This document shows, piece after piece, positions 49,946-59,006 of a stretch of 64,000 nt of DNA. The position numbers and the translations under genes were made by a program. The stretch is from Bacillota bacterium (GTDB lineage: Bacteria; Bacillota; Clostridia; Acetivibrionales; DSM-1351): assembly GCA_023397905.1 (NCBI GenBank), contig JAEWSZ010000034.1, positions 62,001 through 126,000 of the forward strand. The letters are read 5' to 3'. Numbering within the stretch: position 1 is the stretch's first letter; each line of letters starts with the position of its first letter. The notes under the pieces were generated by a model. That model saw only the letters and a program-made list of their open reading frames with translations, searched no databases and was not told the DNA's origin.

Positions 49946-51114
49946 TACAAGCGTTATTATCCAACCGCAATCGACCAGATATGCCGCCCGTGCCGGTCTG
50001 CTTCCCCATTGGAGATTATGCCGGAATTTACGAAAATCTAAAGTCTATCGGCATAGGAAATATTGCCGTGCGCGATTGCTTTGTCTCGGAACTCAGTGGT
50101 GATTACCCCATCCTTGAACGCCTGGAGGAAACGGAAATCAACGTGGATGAGTTGGACTATCTCGCCAAACGATTGGAGAGCTTTGACAAATACGAACTCG
50201 CCCAATTTCAAGGCACAGTCACCAGCCGTGATCTTTCCGATATGACGGATCTCATCAACCTGACCTTCTGCTGCCAGAGCGTCACAGTCATTCAGGATTT
50301 TACAGACCTGACCTCTACTGGCAAGAAGCACTATATGAATCTTCACGGCGGGCTGACTGAGGATGACCTCAAATCAGTGGACTTCCGCAAAATCGCTCTT
50401 TCTCTTCTGCTGGATGAGGAATGCACCGTCACGCCTTACGGCGTGGTCTACGAAAACGGCATGAAGCTGGAGCTTTACTATGACGGCCTCTATTTCCCTG
50501 ATTATCGGTACAGCGGCGATACTCTGCTGACCGTGGCAGTCACGGACCGAAGCCTCCCGGAGGACACCAAGGACATCGCATGGCTATACCTACCGGCGGC
50601 GGACTGCCAAATTGAGCGTGCCTTACTTCGTGCAGGGATTCAGGATGAGGATATGCGGTTGCAATACGATGACAGCGAGCTGCCTGCCGCACTGGTTGAC
50701 CTGATGGGTACGGAAGAAAATCTCTATGAGCTAAACAGGCTATGCATCCGCTTTCAGGAGTTGGACGATGGTAACCGCCAGAAAGCAGAAGCTGTGCTTC
50801 AAATGGCGTCTCCCGCCGATCTCATTCAGGCCCGGAAACTTTTAAGCCAGCTTGACCTTTTTGATTTTACCCCCGGCATCTCCACCCCAGCGGAATATGG
50901 CCGGTACATGATCATGGAATCCGGTCACTTCGACTACGACAGCGAGCTGGATGCATACTATGATTTCAAAAAATACGGAGAGCAGCGTATCGCCGGAGAA
51001 CATGGTCAGTTTACCGAAACTGGATACGTCAGCTATCACGGCTTTGTCTCAATTGAGGAAGTCATGGAGGGAATCGAAACGGAACGTATGAATATGACCA
51101 TGGGAGGTATGTGA
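49942..51114 (+). CDS. ArdA-type antirestriction protein with two ArdA-like domains
   Basis: The 390-residue product contains two tandem ArdA-like domains (about residues 25-190 and 195-385). Each has a helix such as NVDELDYLAKRLESFDKYEL or NLYELNRLCIRFQELDDGN, and each ends in a strand pattern like FRKIALSL...YGVVYENG or YYDFKKYGEQ...FTETGYVSY. ArdA mimics B-form DNA and blocks type I restriction enzymes. The last residues are MNMTMGGM, and the final codons GGA GGT form the ribosome binding site of the next gene, which starts 1 bp after the stop. Confidence 0.8.
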   Translation: MIQALLSNRNRPDMPPVPVCFPIGDYAGIYENLKSIGIGNIAVRDCFVSELSGDYPILERLEETEINVDELDYLAKRLESFDKYELAQFQGTVTSRDLSDMTDLINLTFCCQSVTVIQDFTDLTSTGKKHYMNLHGGLTEDDLKSVDFRKIALSLLLDEECTVTPYGVVYENGMKLELYYDGLYFPDYRYSGDTLLTVAVTDRSLPEDTKDIAWLYLPAADCQIERALLRAGIQDEDMRLQYDDSELPAALVDLMGTEENLYELNRLCIRFQELDDGNRQKAEAVLQMASPADLIQARKLLSQLDLFDFTPGISTPAEYGRYMIMESGHFDYDSELDAYYDFKKYGEQRIAGEHGQFTETGYVSYHGFVSIEEVMEGIETERMNMTMGGM

Positions 51115-51115
51115 C

Positions 51116-51715
51116 ATGTTAAAACTTCATCTTACCCGCGCAAATGATTACGAGGGAGTCTATTTGCAACTCCCTGCTACGCCTGCTGAAATCGGTGAGG
51201 CATGGGCATGGCTGGACGGTATCAGCGACGATGTCGCTTCGACCTGCATCATAGGGGCCATAAGCGATGTGTATAACATTAGTCGCTATCTGAAAAATGC
51301 GGACGTCAACAATTCTGAGCAAATGAAGAAACTGAATAACATTGCAGAAATCGTCAATACACTGGATCGGGACGAATGCCGTCTGCTGGAGGGTGCTTTG
51401 GATGCCGAGTCCGTGAACGGGCTGGATGATGTAATCGCCATCTGCCGGCAGTTGGACCGATACCTGTGTGTTCCCCATGTAACCACCGAGCGGGAGCTTG
51501 GTATCTGTCTCGTGGATCATGGTATCAAACCCTTTGATGAGAGCGTCCGGCCTTATCTGAATTACCTCAGGGTCGGTAATGAGTATTACTCCAACCACGG
51601 AGGCGCATTCACAGCCAGCGGTTATGTGGTCAGGCGAGATAGTGTGGAACAGGATCTTATCAACGTCATCGAAGGTCACGGACAGCAGAGTTTCGGAACC
51701 ATGCAAATGGGATAG
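51116..51715 (+). CDS. ArdA-like protein
   Basis: This 199-residue protein has one ArdA-like domain. LNNIAEIVNTLDRDECRLLEG (about residues 64-84) fits the first helix pair, and YLNYLRVGNEYYSNHGGAFT, then ASGYVV (about residues 142-167), is the family-like ending. The Asp/Glu-rich surface fits DNA mimicry. The tail ends GTMQMG. It is coupled to the preceding ArdA gene and followed by 43 bp before the next. Confidence 0.7.
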   Translation: MLKLHLTRANDYEGVYLQLPATPAEIGEAWAWLDGISDDVASTCIIGAISDVYNISRYLKNADVNNSEQMKKLNNIAEIVNTLDRDECRLLEGALDAESVNGLDDVIAICRQLDRYLCVPHVTTERELGICLVDHGIKPFDESVRPYLNYLRVGNEYYSNHGGAFTASGYVVRRDSVEQDLINVIEGHGQQSFGTMQMG

Positions 51716-51758
51716 CCTGATCCCTAATAAGAAGAATATTTAAATAGGAGTATCAACG

Positions 51759-52490
51759 ATGAACGATAAAGCTATTAACAAGCCAGCCGCTCCGGAAATC
51801 GCCAATGTATGCCTGTGGAATCAGATTCTGCGTAAAGGCAGTGTTGAAAGTGTCAGTGCAGAGCTCTCACTGCCCTGTGACAAGGCCCTGATCGAGCAGA
51901 CACTGCGGGATATTGGTGTGGACGGCGCAGGAGAAAACGGCTGGATGAAAGTGCAATGGGTAGATCCATATGGGCATGAAATCAGCTTGGCTGGATATGA
52001 GAGACGACTCAATTATATTTATGAGTTCAACCATCTGGCAGAGAAGATCGCCGCACTTGACAATGTGGACCTTGCAAGATTCCAAGCCCTATGTGGCCGT
52101 TATCTGGATAAGGGCAGCGCACATCCCGAAGAAAACTTCATGTTTGAGACGACCTTTGCTAACGCCATCAATATGACTCACAACATCTCAGAAAACATCG
52201 GAGTCATTCCGGGGGTTGGCCGCAATATGGAGCTTGGGCACTACTGCGTATCCAAACAACTCATTACCGGATTTGAAAATGCCAACGAGGCCATACTTCG
52301 GTATCTGGATTATGAAAAAATAGGCAGTGAATACCGTGACCTTGTAGGTGGAGCATTCTACAATGGTTGTCTTGTCTATGGTTTACCTGAATACGAAGAG
52401 CTTAAGCTCCCCTACGATGGAAGATCGCTACTGATCGAACCGGAACCAGAGCAGGGGCAAACAATTGGAATAACAATGGGCGGTATGTGA
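51759..52490 (+). CDS. ArdA-like protein
   Basis: At 243 residues it has the same pattern as its neighbours: YEFNHLAEKIAALDNVDLAR (about residues 88-107), FANAINMTHNISENIG, and YLDYEKIGSEYRDLVGGAFY (about 187-206). The N-terminal 70 residues form a separate strand-rich region, with an alternating hydrophobic pattern typical of the ArdA N-terminus. The protein ends TIGITMGGM. Here the codons are GGC GGT and the next gene has its own AAAGGAG site, so the tail is not needed as a ribosome binding site. Confidence 0.7.
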   Translation: MNDKAINKPAAPEIANVCLWNQILRKGSVESVSAELSLPCDKALIEQTLRDIGVDGAGENGWMKVQWVDPYGHEISLAGYERRLNYIYEFNHLAEKIAALDNVDLARFQALCGRYLDKGSAHPEENFMFETTFANAINMTHNISENIGVIPGVGRNMELGHYCVSKQLITGFENANEAILRYLDYEKIGSEYRDLVGGAFYNGCLVYGLPEYEELKLPYDGRSLLIEPEPEQGQTIGITMGGM

Positions 52491-52527
52491 AAATGCCGCC
52501 TCCTTTTATTGTAAAGGAGAGATCATC

Positions 52528-52893
52528 ATGATGAACAAAGAGATCGGCGAGATGTTTGACCGGAACAATCTGGTCAGAGGATATGTTTATCCCTACGAAG
52601 GGTATCGGAGCGAATATTGGTTTGAAAACTCTCCCTCCAATATCGCCAATTTTATTATGCAGCACACCGACGCGCGCGAGATTATCCTCACCGATACTAT
52701 GGATAATCTAATCCTGAATACCATGGGCGAGTTTATTGACCGCTGCCGGGATCAGGCGCTTTTACAACAGGTTCTGCCGCACCTGATCCCTATGCAGTGT
52801 GGCGAAAGACAGCCGGAGGATATCCCTATTGCTACAGATGCGGAGGTGGAAGCATATTTCGACCAGTGCGGCGGGATGACGATCAGTATGTAG
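52528..52893 (+). CDS. Hypothetical island protein
   Basis: This 121-residue protein is unrecognised. It is mixed helix and strand (IGEMFDRNNLVRGYVYPYEG at residues 5-24) and ends CGGMTISM, a relaxed version of the Met/Gly tail. AAAGGAG lies eight bases before the ATG. Together with the LPD28 gene that follows it seems to be part of one transcription unit. Confidence 0.55.
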   Translation: MMNKEIGEMFDRNNLVRGYVYPYEGYRSEYWFENSPSNIANFIMQHTDAREIILTDTMDNLILNTMGEFIDRCRDQALLQQVLPHLIPMQCGERQPEDIPIATDAEVEAYFDQCGGMTISM

Positions 52894-52916
52894 TAAATGT
52901 ACAGGAGGCGATCAAA

Positions 52917-53711
52917 ATGAGAATGAATGCCAGAGAAGAACAATTTGAGCATGTGGAACTGTTTGGTAAACCGGCGCTTTTCACGGACTCCCGCATAGAC
53001 CGTACAACCATACCGAAAGGCTTCTTCTGCTACGAACTGCGCGGTTCCGACCGAGATCCCGGCAGGCCATCAACGCTGGAAAGTCAGGTGGCCGTCAATT
53101 ATGCGGGAACAATATTGACACACCAGCCCGTCACGATTCCAAAAGGAGGGTTCCGCCGATTAAGCGGCAAGCTGGATCTTCTCGGAGAATGCCTGTCGTT
53201 ATCCGATTTTTGTAAAGAACATGATATCGCGCTTCCGACTGACCGTCGAAAATTCGCTCTTCGCCCTGCTTTGCCTGAAGAAGCGGGGCTTTTTTATGCC
53301 CTGCCAGCCGAACAGGACGCAGAGCTTGGTGCAATCGGCCACGTCCGCATTGATTTCGGCAACGGCGGAAAAGAGTTCTGGCACACATGGTGGCCCAGGG
53401 GCGACGAGGAACTGAACAGTCCGGAATTCAAAGCGGAACTGACAGAACTGGTAAATGAGCTTCGGAATACCGGCCCGTTGAAGGATCTGAGCGCCATGTC
53501 AAATTACTGCTGGCGGAACGGCGGGGAGATTGAGGGCGGCTGGAGGCAGAATTACGGTTACGTCGCAGAGACAGGAAACTACCGTTACTGCCTGCGCTGT
53601 AACCCCGCCCCCGGCGATTATCAGGCGTACCTGACTGCCTTTGACCTGCGGGTTCAGCAGATGAACATGGCCGAGCAGCCCGACAAGGGCATGACGATGG
53701 GAGGAATGTAA
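52917..53711 (+). CDS. LPD28-domain protein
   Basis: The 264-residue protein has an LPD28-type module (about residues 8-95): ELFGKPALFTDSRIDRTTIPK (residues about 14-34), then YELRGSD and VAVNYAGTILT. A second domain of unknown type occupies about 105-250 (WHTWWPRGDEEL near 160, YCWRNGGEIEGGW near 200). LPD domains occur in very large polyvalent proteins and on mobile elements. The tail is GMTMGGM. ATG 52917-52919 follows AGGAGG; an ATG 120 bp earlier lies inside the previous gene. Confidence 0.75.
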   Translation: MRMNAREEQFEHVELFGKPALFTDSRIDRTTIPKGFFCYELRGSDRDPGRPSTLESQVAVNYAGTILTHQPVTIPKGGFRRLSGKLDLLGECLSLSDFCKEHDIALPTDRRKFALRPALPEEAGLFYALPAEQDAELGAIGHVRIDFGNGGKEFWHTWWPRGDEELNSPEFKAELTELVNELRNTGPLKDLSAMSNYCWRNGGEIEGGWRQNYGYVAETGNYRYCLRCNPAPGDYQAYLTAFDLRVQQMNMAEQPDKGMTMGGM

Positions 53712-53712
53712 C

Positions 53713-54114
53713 GTGAAAACAATCGACTTCGACATATGGGAACCCAATCCCGAAAAACCGGGAACCATCCGGCGCGTTGGACAGCGCACGGCGCAGGAGG
53801 TGTTTGCGGAGCTTCAACATCGGCTTGAAAGCACCGGCTACCTACCAGACGAATACTTTTTGATGGCCGACGAATGGCGAAACGGCAAGGAAATACCTGA
53901 AGACGCTGGCTTTTTCTGTACCGTTGACTACGGCGGCAGCGAGGGCGTCTATCTGGATGTCTACCTGAAATGGTATGACAAACAGAAACAGGAAAGTGTC
54001 ACAAAAAACTTTATCACCGGCAAAACCCTCGGGGACACCGGCAGCGATCTTGACCGCATGTACCTTATCGCCTCCGCTGTTACGAAAGTGTTCAAGGGCG
54101 ACGGCGGCACGTAA
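53713..54114 (+). CDS. Hypothetical island protein
   Basis: I do not recognise this 133-residue protein. It has strands KTIDFDIWEPNPEKPG and FFCTVDYGGSEGVYLDVYLK, and an acidic overall charge. It starts at GTG 53713-53715, one base after the LPD28 stop, and uses GGAGGA within the LPD28 C-terminal codons as its ribosome binding site. It lacks the Met/Gly tail. Confidence 0.6.
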   Translation: MKTIDFDIWEPNPEKPGTIRRVGQRTAQEVFAELQHRLESTGYLPDEYFLMADEWRNGKEIPEDAGFFCTVDYGGSEGVYLDVYLKWYDKQKQESVTKNFITGKTLGDTGSDLDRMYLIASAVTKVFKGDGGT

Positions 54115-54156
54115 GCCCGTTATATCCGGTTTGGGGGAGCAAGCGGTTCCGACAGC

Positions 54157-55119
54157 ATGGTCATGCATCTAACCCTTGAGGAACAGCGGTTGCTTGTTGA
54201 GAGCCTTGTGGAACAACGAGGCAGATTGAAGGAAGAATTCTCAGGTGTGGAGAAGCTTCTGCGACGCGTAACCGGAAGCATTACCGAGTTTGTCAACGAG
54301 GTGGGCGAACGGCCATTAAAAATCAGCGACTATGACATGGCGGTGCTGGCTATTGAAGATGGCAACATAACGGCATTTCAGGAGGCATACCCGAAAGTGC
54401 CGGATAAAGCTGGGGATTTGCTGTCCCTGGCTGCCGGCAGACCGGGTGCGGTCGGCAGAAAGATGACGATGCTTCTGCTCACCGATGCGAAAGATCTGAC
54501 CTCAGAGCAGTACCTGAAAGCAAGCAAGGCTGCCGTCAATACAGGGGATATTGAAAAAGTAAGACTGCTCTATGAACAGGCCGGGCATTGCGTCGCTGAT
54601 CTCCCCGAAACTTACTACGGCGACGTGATCCTCCATGCTTATGACGAAAAAAATCATATTGCCAAAGCACTCATAAAGCAGGCCACTCCAGAGCAGATCG
54701 GCGGTTCCTCGCCCTGGCTTCTCCGCAAAGCGGCGCTCAAGGAGGATTATGCCATCGCCTCGGAGCTGGTGAAGAAAGGAATTCACGCAAATGAGATCGT
54801 TCCGGACGTGATCTTTGCGTTCCGGCAAAGCCCTTGGGCTGTAACGAGTCTGCTGGAGCAGGGTATGGAGTTCGAAACCGATAATTACGAGGCGCTCCAT
54901 GTCTGCATCAACGCCGGCAATACGGAAGCGGCCCATATCCTGCTGGAGCGAGGAATGGACTTCGGCCAGTACATTGAGTGGGCCAACGTGAACAGCCAAA
55001 GCCGCCCCATCCAGAACAGCGAGGCGTTTGACACCATGCAGGAACACTGGAAACAGATCATGGAAACATCCCAGCCTGAGCTTCAGCAGCCCGGAATCAC
55101 ACAGATTGGAGGTATGTAA
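54157..55119 (+). CDS. Ankyrin-like repeat protein
   Basis: At 320 residues it has an N-terminal coiled-coil-like helix (residues 4-45) and a run of helical repeats (about 65-290). The repeats resemble ankyrin units: EALHVCINAGNTEAAHILLE is close to the consensus and KASKAAVNTGDIEKVRLLYE is more degenerate. Ankyrin-like proteins usually bind other proteins, so this could engage a host partner. The tail is ITQIGGM, and GGA GGT again serves the next gene. ATG 54157 or 54163 can be the start. Confidence 0.65.
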   Translation: MVMHLTLEEQRLLVESLVEQRGRLKEEFSGVEKLLRRVTGSITEFVNEVGERPLKISDYDMAVLAIEDGNITAFQEAYPKVPDKAGDLLSLAAGRPGAVGRKMTMLLLTDAKDLTSEQYLKASKAAVNTGDIEKVRLLYEQAGHCVADLPETYYGDVILHAYDEKNHIAKALIKQATPEQIGGSSPWLLRKAALKEDYAIASELVKKGIHANEIVPDVIFAFRQSPWAVTSLLEQGMEFETDNYEALHVCINAGNTEAAHILLERGMDFGQYIEWANVNSQSRPIQNSEAFDTMQEHWKQIMETSQPELQQPGITQIGGM

Positions 55120-55120
55120 C

Positions 55121-55846
55121 ATGAACCAGCATCCGAAATGGGTGGAATTCATGCGGGAGCAATTTCCGCCCGGCACTCGAATCCGCCTGATTGAAATGAA
55201 AGACCCCTATGCCCCCGTGCCGCCCGGCACCGAGGGAAGCGTCGGCCATATTGACGATCAGTGCCAGTTCCACATGAATTGGGACAACGGCCGCACCCTC
55301 GCCCTTATCCCCGGCGTGGACCGTTTCTCCGTCATCCCACAGCCCCTCCAGACCCTCAAGCTGTATATGCCGCTTACCGTTACCACCTATGAGCGGACTG
55401 AGTGGGGTGATTTGGAGAATGATCCGGTGGAGCTTGACAGCCGGAGCATCCTTGGATACGCAGACAACATCCTTGCAGCTCTTATGAAAGAGCGTATGCC
55501 CGATGAAGCGGAGCGCGGACTCATGAAATATTACCATGAGAAAGACAGCGTAAACCGCAAGGTACAATCCTATGTCTTTACGGTTGAAAAAGTCGGAAGC
55601 GGGCTGATGGGCGTCGCCGAATGCCGTGTGCAGGGAGAGCTGACCGATCAGGAACTGGAGCGGCTCAAGGATTATGTTTCTGGACAGGCGTCCGACGGCT
55701 TTGGAGAGGGTTTCGAGCAGCGTCCCATCAAAACCGCTGACGGAGAAATCTTCGTTCATCTCTGGAGCAGTGATAGAGGCTGGAACATCATGACGCAGGA
55801 CGAGCTGGAGTCAGGGCCACAGATGGGAGGGATAAGGCTTGAATAA
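55121..55846 (+). CDS. DUF4314-domain protein
   Basis: The 241-residue protein begins with a DUF4314 domain (about residues 5-75: FPPGTRIRLIEMKDPYAPVP, then GTEGSVGHID and HMNWDNGRTLALIPGVDRF), which has an SH3-like fold. A second region (about 80-225) is unrecognised and ends in a SSDRGWNIMTQDEL segment. It is coupled to the ankyrin-like gene. The tail is GPQMGGIRLE. ATG 55121 is chosen; the ORF opens 93 bp upstream inside its neighbour. Confidence 0.8.
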   Translation: MNQHPKWVEFMREQFPPGTRIRLIEMKDPYAPVPPGTEGSVGHIDDQCQFHMNWDNGRTLALIPGVDRFSVIPQPLQTLKLYMPLTVTTYERTEWGDLENDPVELDSRSILGYADNILAALMKERMPDEAERGLMKYYHEKDSVNRKVQSYVFTVEKVGSGLMGVAECRVQGELTDQELERLKDYVSGQASDGFGEGFEQRPIKTADGEIFVHLWSSDRGWNIMTQDELESGPQMGGIRLE

Positions 55847-57056
55847 ACTGTTCGAGATTGAAATCGGCCGACCCGGTTCATTTGGGGCGTCCACGGCCAC
55901 AACCCTCAGCCTGCCCGCCACGCCATACGAGATTATGGACGCACTGGATCGTGCCCGTGTGACCGACGAGCGCGTCATCTACTCCTCGGAAATCCTCTGC
56001 TGCGAGTTGGACTATCTTCCGCAGTTTATAAGCCCCAGTGTTAACCTATATGAGCTAAATCATCTGGCTCAGAGGTTGGCAGGGCTCAGTGAATGGGAGC
56101 TGAATTGTTTTGAGGGCTTGGTGATGATGGATACGATCCGCACCCAATATGCCCCCATCGCCATTGACCGTCTCATCAACATGACCCACAGCACGGCAGA
56201 CTGCCAAATTGCCTATGAAGCCCATGACGATGCCTCCCTTGGCCTGTTTTATGCGGATAACGGCTTTGTTCCTATACTGGAAACACTGCCGGAAGATGTG
56301 TTCAAATGGCTGGACTACAGTAAAATCGGAAAAGAATTGCGTGAGGGCGAGGGCGGTGTGTTTACTCCCAGCGGCTATGTTGTGTTAAACGGCGAAATTG
56401 CAGAGGAATATAAAAGCGGCGATGCCATCCCCAAGCAGAAGCCGGATTACACCGTCCTTCTCCATATCACAAAACAATATTTTGAAGCGCCCGGCGATGA
56501 TCCTCAGTTGTCTGACACAGTAGAATTACCCGCTTCCGAGATAGCCCTGCATATGGCAATGAAAGAAGTGGACGCGATCATCCCGGAAGAATGCGGATTT
56601 ACTGTCGTAGATTGCATTATTCCCCGTCTGGCCCAAACCATCACCGAGGATTTAGAAGCAAGCAGAGGCGGCAGCTACGCTATGGTCAACGAACTGGCGG
56701 TGCAGCTTCAAAGGCTAAACCGCGACGGTGGACTTCCGATCTACAAGGCAATGCTGGAGGCCGCGCCCAAGGATATTTTACTGGAGGACACCCTGGACCT
56801 TGCCTATCAGACAGACCGCTTCCGGCTCCTGCGTGAGTCCGCCTCGCCCGAGGATTACGCGCGTGCGGAGCTTTCCAACAGAGATATTCCGTTCAAGGAT
56901 GTGCTGCTTTCAAGTACAAGTCTCCGGCACTACGGTGAAAAGCTGATGGAACGGGACCAGTCTTCCATGACCAAATACGGCATTCTAATCGCCCGCGACG
57001 GCCAGACGGTAGAACAGTGTCTGAACCGATCAGAGCAGAGCATGAAGTTGGAATGA
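55839..57056 (+). CDS. ArdA-like protein with extra C-terminal domain
   Basis: The 405-residue protein has an ArdA-like domain (about residues 10-195, with YELNHLAQRLAGLSEWELNC near 69 and WLDYSKIGKELREGEGGVFT near 164). A second region of unknown type follows (about 205-400, YAMVNELAVQLQRLNRDGGL near 275), probably another diverged copy or partner domain. It starts at TTG 55839, overlapping the previous gene by 8 bp behind GGGAGGG. It ends EQSMKLE without the M-G-G-M form. Confidence 0.7.
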   Translation: MNKLFEIEIGRPGSFGASTATTLSLPATPYEIMDALDRARVTDERVIYSSEILCCELDYLPQFISPSVNLYELNHLAQRLAGLSEWELNCFEGLVMMDTIRTQYAPIAIDRLINMTHSTADCQIAYEAHDDASLGLFYADNGFVPILETLPEDVFKWLDYSKIGKELREGEGGVFTPSGYVVLNGEIAEEYKSGDAIPKQKPDYTVLLHITKQYFEAPGDDPQLSDTVELPASEIALHMAMKEVDAIIPEECGFTVVDCIIPRLAQTITEDLEASRGGSYAMVNELAVQLQRLNRDGGLPIYKAMLEAAPKDILLEDTLDLAYQTDRFRLLRESASPEDYARAELSNRDIPFKDVLLSSTSLRHYGEKLMERDQSSMTKYGILIARDGQTVEQCLNRSEQSMKLE

Positions 57057-57071
57057 GAGGTGAATCAGATA

Positions 57072-57611
57072 ATGGAAAATGAAGATTTACAGGCCGCATA
57101 TGTTGAACGGCTGAACGCTATGCTGCCGACTGTGGATTTCATAAAGCTGGATCGCTCCTGCAATTCGCAAAACGACGGATACGCCAGAGAAATCCTGAAG
57201 AAAATGCACGACCTCTTTATGGAAGTCTACCGTACCGATAACCTCGACAGCGGCTATGAGTTTGTCGATCTCCCGGCCGTCATACGCGGACGCACTACAG
57301 GTCATATCGGACTTGGAATCGTGACACTCGACCTACAGTCCTCCGGCGAACACTTCGGGATCTTCTTCCTGACGCCCAAGGGTATCATTGACCAGGGCTC
57401 CGAGGAAATGGCGCCAGCCGACACCGAATACCTTTCGGCAGTATACATCCCTTATGATTACTGGTACACCGTGTACATCGAGCGTGATCATCATGTGGAC
57501 TTTGACCATGTTCCTGAGAAAGTCGTTGGTATGCTAAATGCCTGCTGTCCGGACCAACCGGAGCAGGAGCAGCACCCCGACAGCCCAGGACAGGGCGTGG
57601 AAATGAGGTGA
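57072..57611 (+). CDS. Hypothetical island protein
   Basis: This 179-residue protein is unrecognised. A helical start is followed by a strand-rich middle (GHIGLGIVTLDLQSSGEHFG near 82-101) and an acidic, Pro/Gln-rich tail (QPEQEQHPDSPGQG). It shows a His/Asp run (ERDHHVDFDHVPE), perhaps metal-binding. ATG 57072 follows GAGAGG; a GTG at 57060 is an alternative. It ends VEMR. Confidence 0.55.
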   Translation: MENEDLQAAYVERLNAMLPTVDFIKLDRSCNSQNDGYAREILKKMHDLFMEVYRTDNLDSGYEFVDLPAVIRGRTTGHIGLGIVTLDLQSSGEHFGIFFLTPKGIIDQGSEEMAPADTEYLSAVYIPYDYWYTVYIERDHHVDFDHVPEKVVGMLNACCPDQPEQEQHPDSPGQGVEMR

Positions 57612-57617
57612 AGCCGC

Positions 57618-58646
57618 ATGAAAGATTATCCGTACCCCTATCCTTGGAAAGAACTTCCGGGCACACCGGAGGAATTGCGTTTCCTAGAAAACCGCTTCGC
57701 TGAAATGGCGGTCCGGGAGCGGTATTTGCTGGAGGGCGCATCACAGCTCCAGTCCATCAATAACGCCGCAGACCTGATCAATCTGACCGAACAGCTCGAC
57801 TGCTTCGCTTTTTACTACGGTGCGACCGACGACAAAGCCCTCGGCGACTACATGGCCACATACCGTGAAAACGCCACCTATGCGCAACTCCCTTTCCTCG
57901 ATCTTGCCCGCTGGGGTAAGGACATGCGGGAGCGGCACGGCGGTGTTTTTGTCTCGGGTGGTTTTGTGGAACAGATCTCACCTTGTCAGCAGTGTTACGA
58001 CAGTACAAATCTTGATCAGTTGCCGAGTGAAATTGCAAGTATCCGGTTAAAGGTTGCGTCGAATAGCTGTCCTAACGGCATATGGCTGAAGCTCCCCGAC
58101 CATGAGATATATACCTATGAGCCGGATGAATTTAATGTTACCTTAAAGGAACTGGGCATTACAAAATGGTGCCACGCAGTTTTGCTGGAGGCGAAATGCT
58201 GTTTTGATAACCTCGGCAATCTCTCGGAGCAGTACGACTCCCTTGAACGGCTCATTGAAGATGGCAACAATCTCGGCTATGCATTGGAGGAACGCGGTCA
58301 GGGCATGGCATGCTTCGAGGATTGGTTTCGTGCGGCCATGGAGCTGGAAAGCTGTACTCGGCTGGACGAAGCTCTGGATATCTCTCTAAACCTTCGCTGC
58401 TATGATTTCATCCCTGATGAGCGCCACTGGGAATATATCGGGAAAAAACTTGCTCTCAGGGACAAAATCGTCGATCCCGACAGCACGGCGGGGATGTATT
58501 TTAATTATGCCGCATACTGTAAAGCCGAGGTCGAAAGGTTGGGGCTCCAGCCCTGCACATACGGGTACATCGCCAGAAACAATCAGGAATTCATCCGTGA
58601 GTTCAGCCGACCAACCAATGAGCCGAGTCTGTCGATGCAACCTTGA
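57618..58646 (+). CDS. ArdA-like protein with a second domain
   Basis: The 342-residue protein has an N-terminal ArdA-like region (about residues 1-115, ELRFLENRFAEMAVRERYLL near 20-39 and FLDLARWGKDMRERHGGVFV near 92-111). A second region follows (about 130-300). Its helix pattern (LSEQYDSLERLIEDGNNLGY, about 203-222) suggests a further diverged copy. Its opening lacks the first strands of the domain, so the copy may be truncated. It ends EPSLSMQP. Confidence 0.65.
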   Translation: MKDYPYPYPWKELPGTPEELRFLENRFAEMAVRERYLLEGASQLQSINNAADLINLTEQLDCFAFYYGATDDKALGDYMATYRENATYAQLPFLDLARWGKDMRERHGGVFVSGGFVEQISPCQQCYDSTNLDQLPSEIASIRLKVASNSCPNGIWLKLPDHEIYTYEPDEFNVTLKELGITKWCHAVLLEAKCCFDNLGNLSEQYDSLERLIEDGNNLGYALEERGQGMACFEDWFRAAMELESCTRLDEALDISLNLRCYDFIPDERHWEYIGKKLALRDKIVDPDSTAGMYFNYAAYCKAEVERLGLQPCTYGYIARNNQEFIREFSRPTNEPSLSMQP

Positions 58647-58715
58647 ATTTATATAATGTATATAGCTATTTCATAAAAAGTGTGGCATTATGTTGTGCTT
58701 GAAGGAGGTGAGCAG

Positions 58716-59006
58716 ATGGATGAAAAAATCAGGGAGTTGATGGAACAGTACCTTTTTGAACGCGCGCAGGCTGCCTACGAGCAAATGCTGGAGGCAAATC
58801 CCCGGCTGAGGGAGATCGTCCATGAATCCGCCGCGCTCAGCGGTGAAATTGAGAACAACACTGCCATAGACGCGGAGAGCAAGGCGCTGGTACAGCGGTT
58901 TTTATCCTTATCCTCAGACGCGGACTATGAATACCAGAGATATCTCTACATCCAGGGCGCCAAGGACTGCGTGGCGGTGCTTCGGGAACTTGGCGTAATC
59001 AAGTAG
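58716..59006 (+). CDS. Small helical protein
   Basis: This 96-residue protein is nearly all helical (ELMEQYLFERAQAAYEQMLE near 6-25) with one polar loop. It is the last gene before a double terminator. GAAGGAGGTGAGC precedes ATG 58716-58718, which I prefer over an ATG 36 bp earlier. The function is unknown; similar small helical proteins are frequent in these islands. Confidence 0.65.
   Translation: MDEKIRELMEQYLFERAQAAYEQMLEANPRLREIVHESAALSGEIENNTAIDAESKALVQRFLSLSSDADYEYQRYLYIQGAKDCVAVLRELGVIK

Noticed and set aside
54502..55759. Minus-strand frames of 220-224 codons opposite the ankyrin-like and DUF4314 genes
   Set aside because: They have no family pattern and overlap two clear plus-strand genes with good ribosome binding sites.
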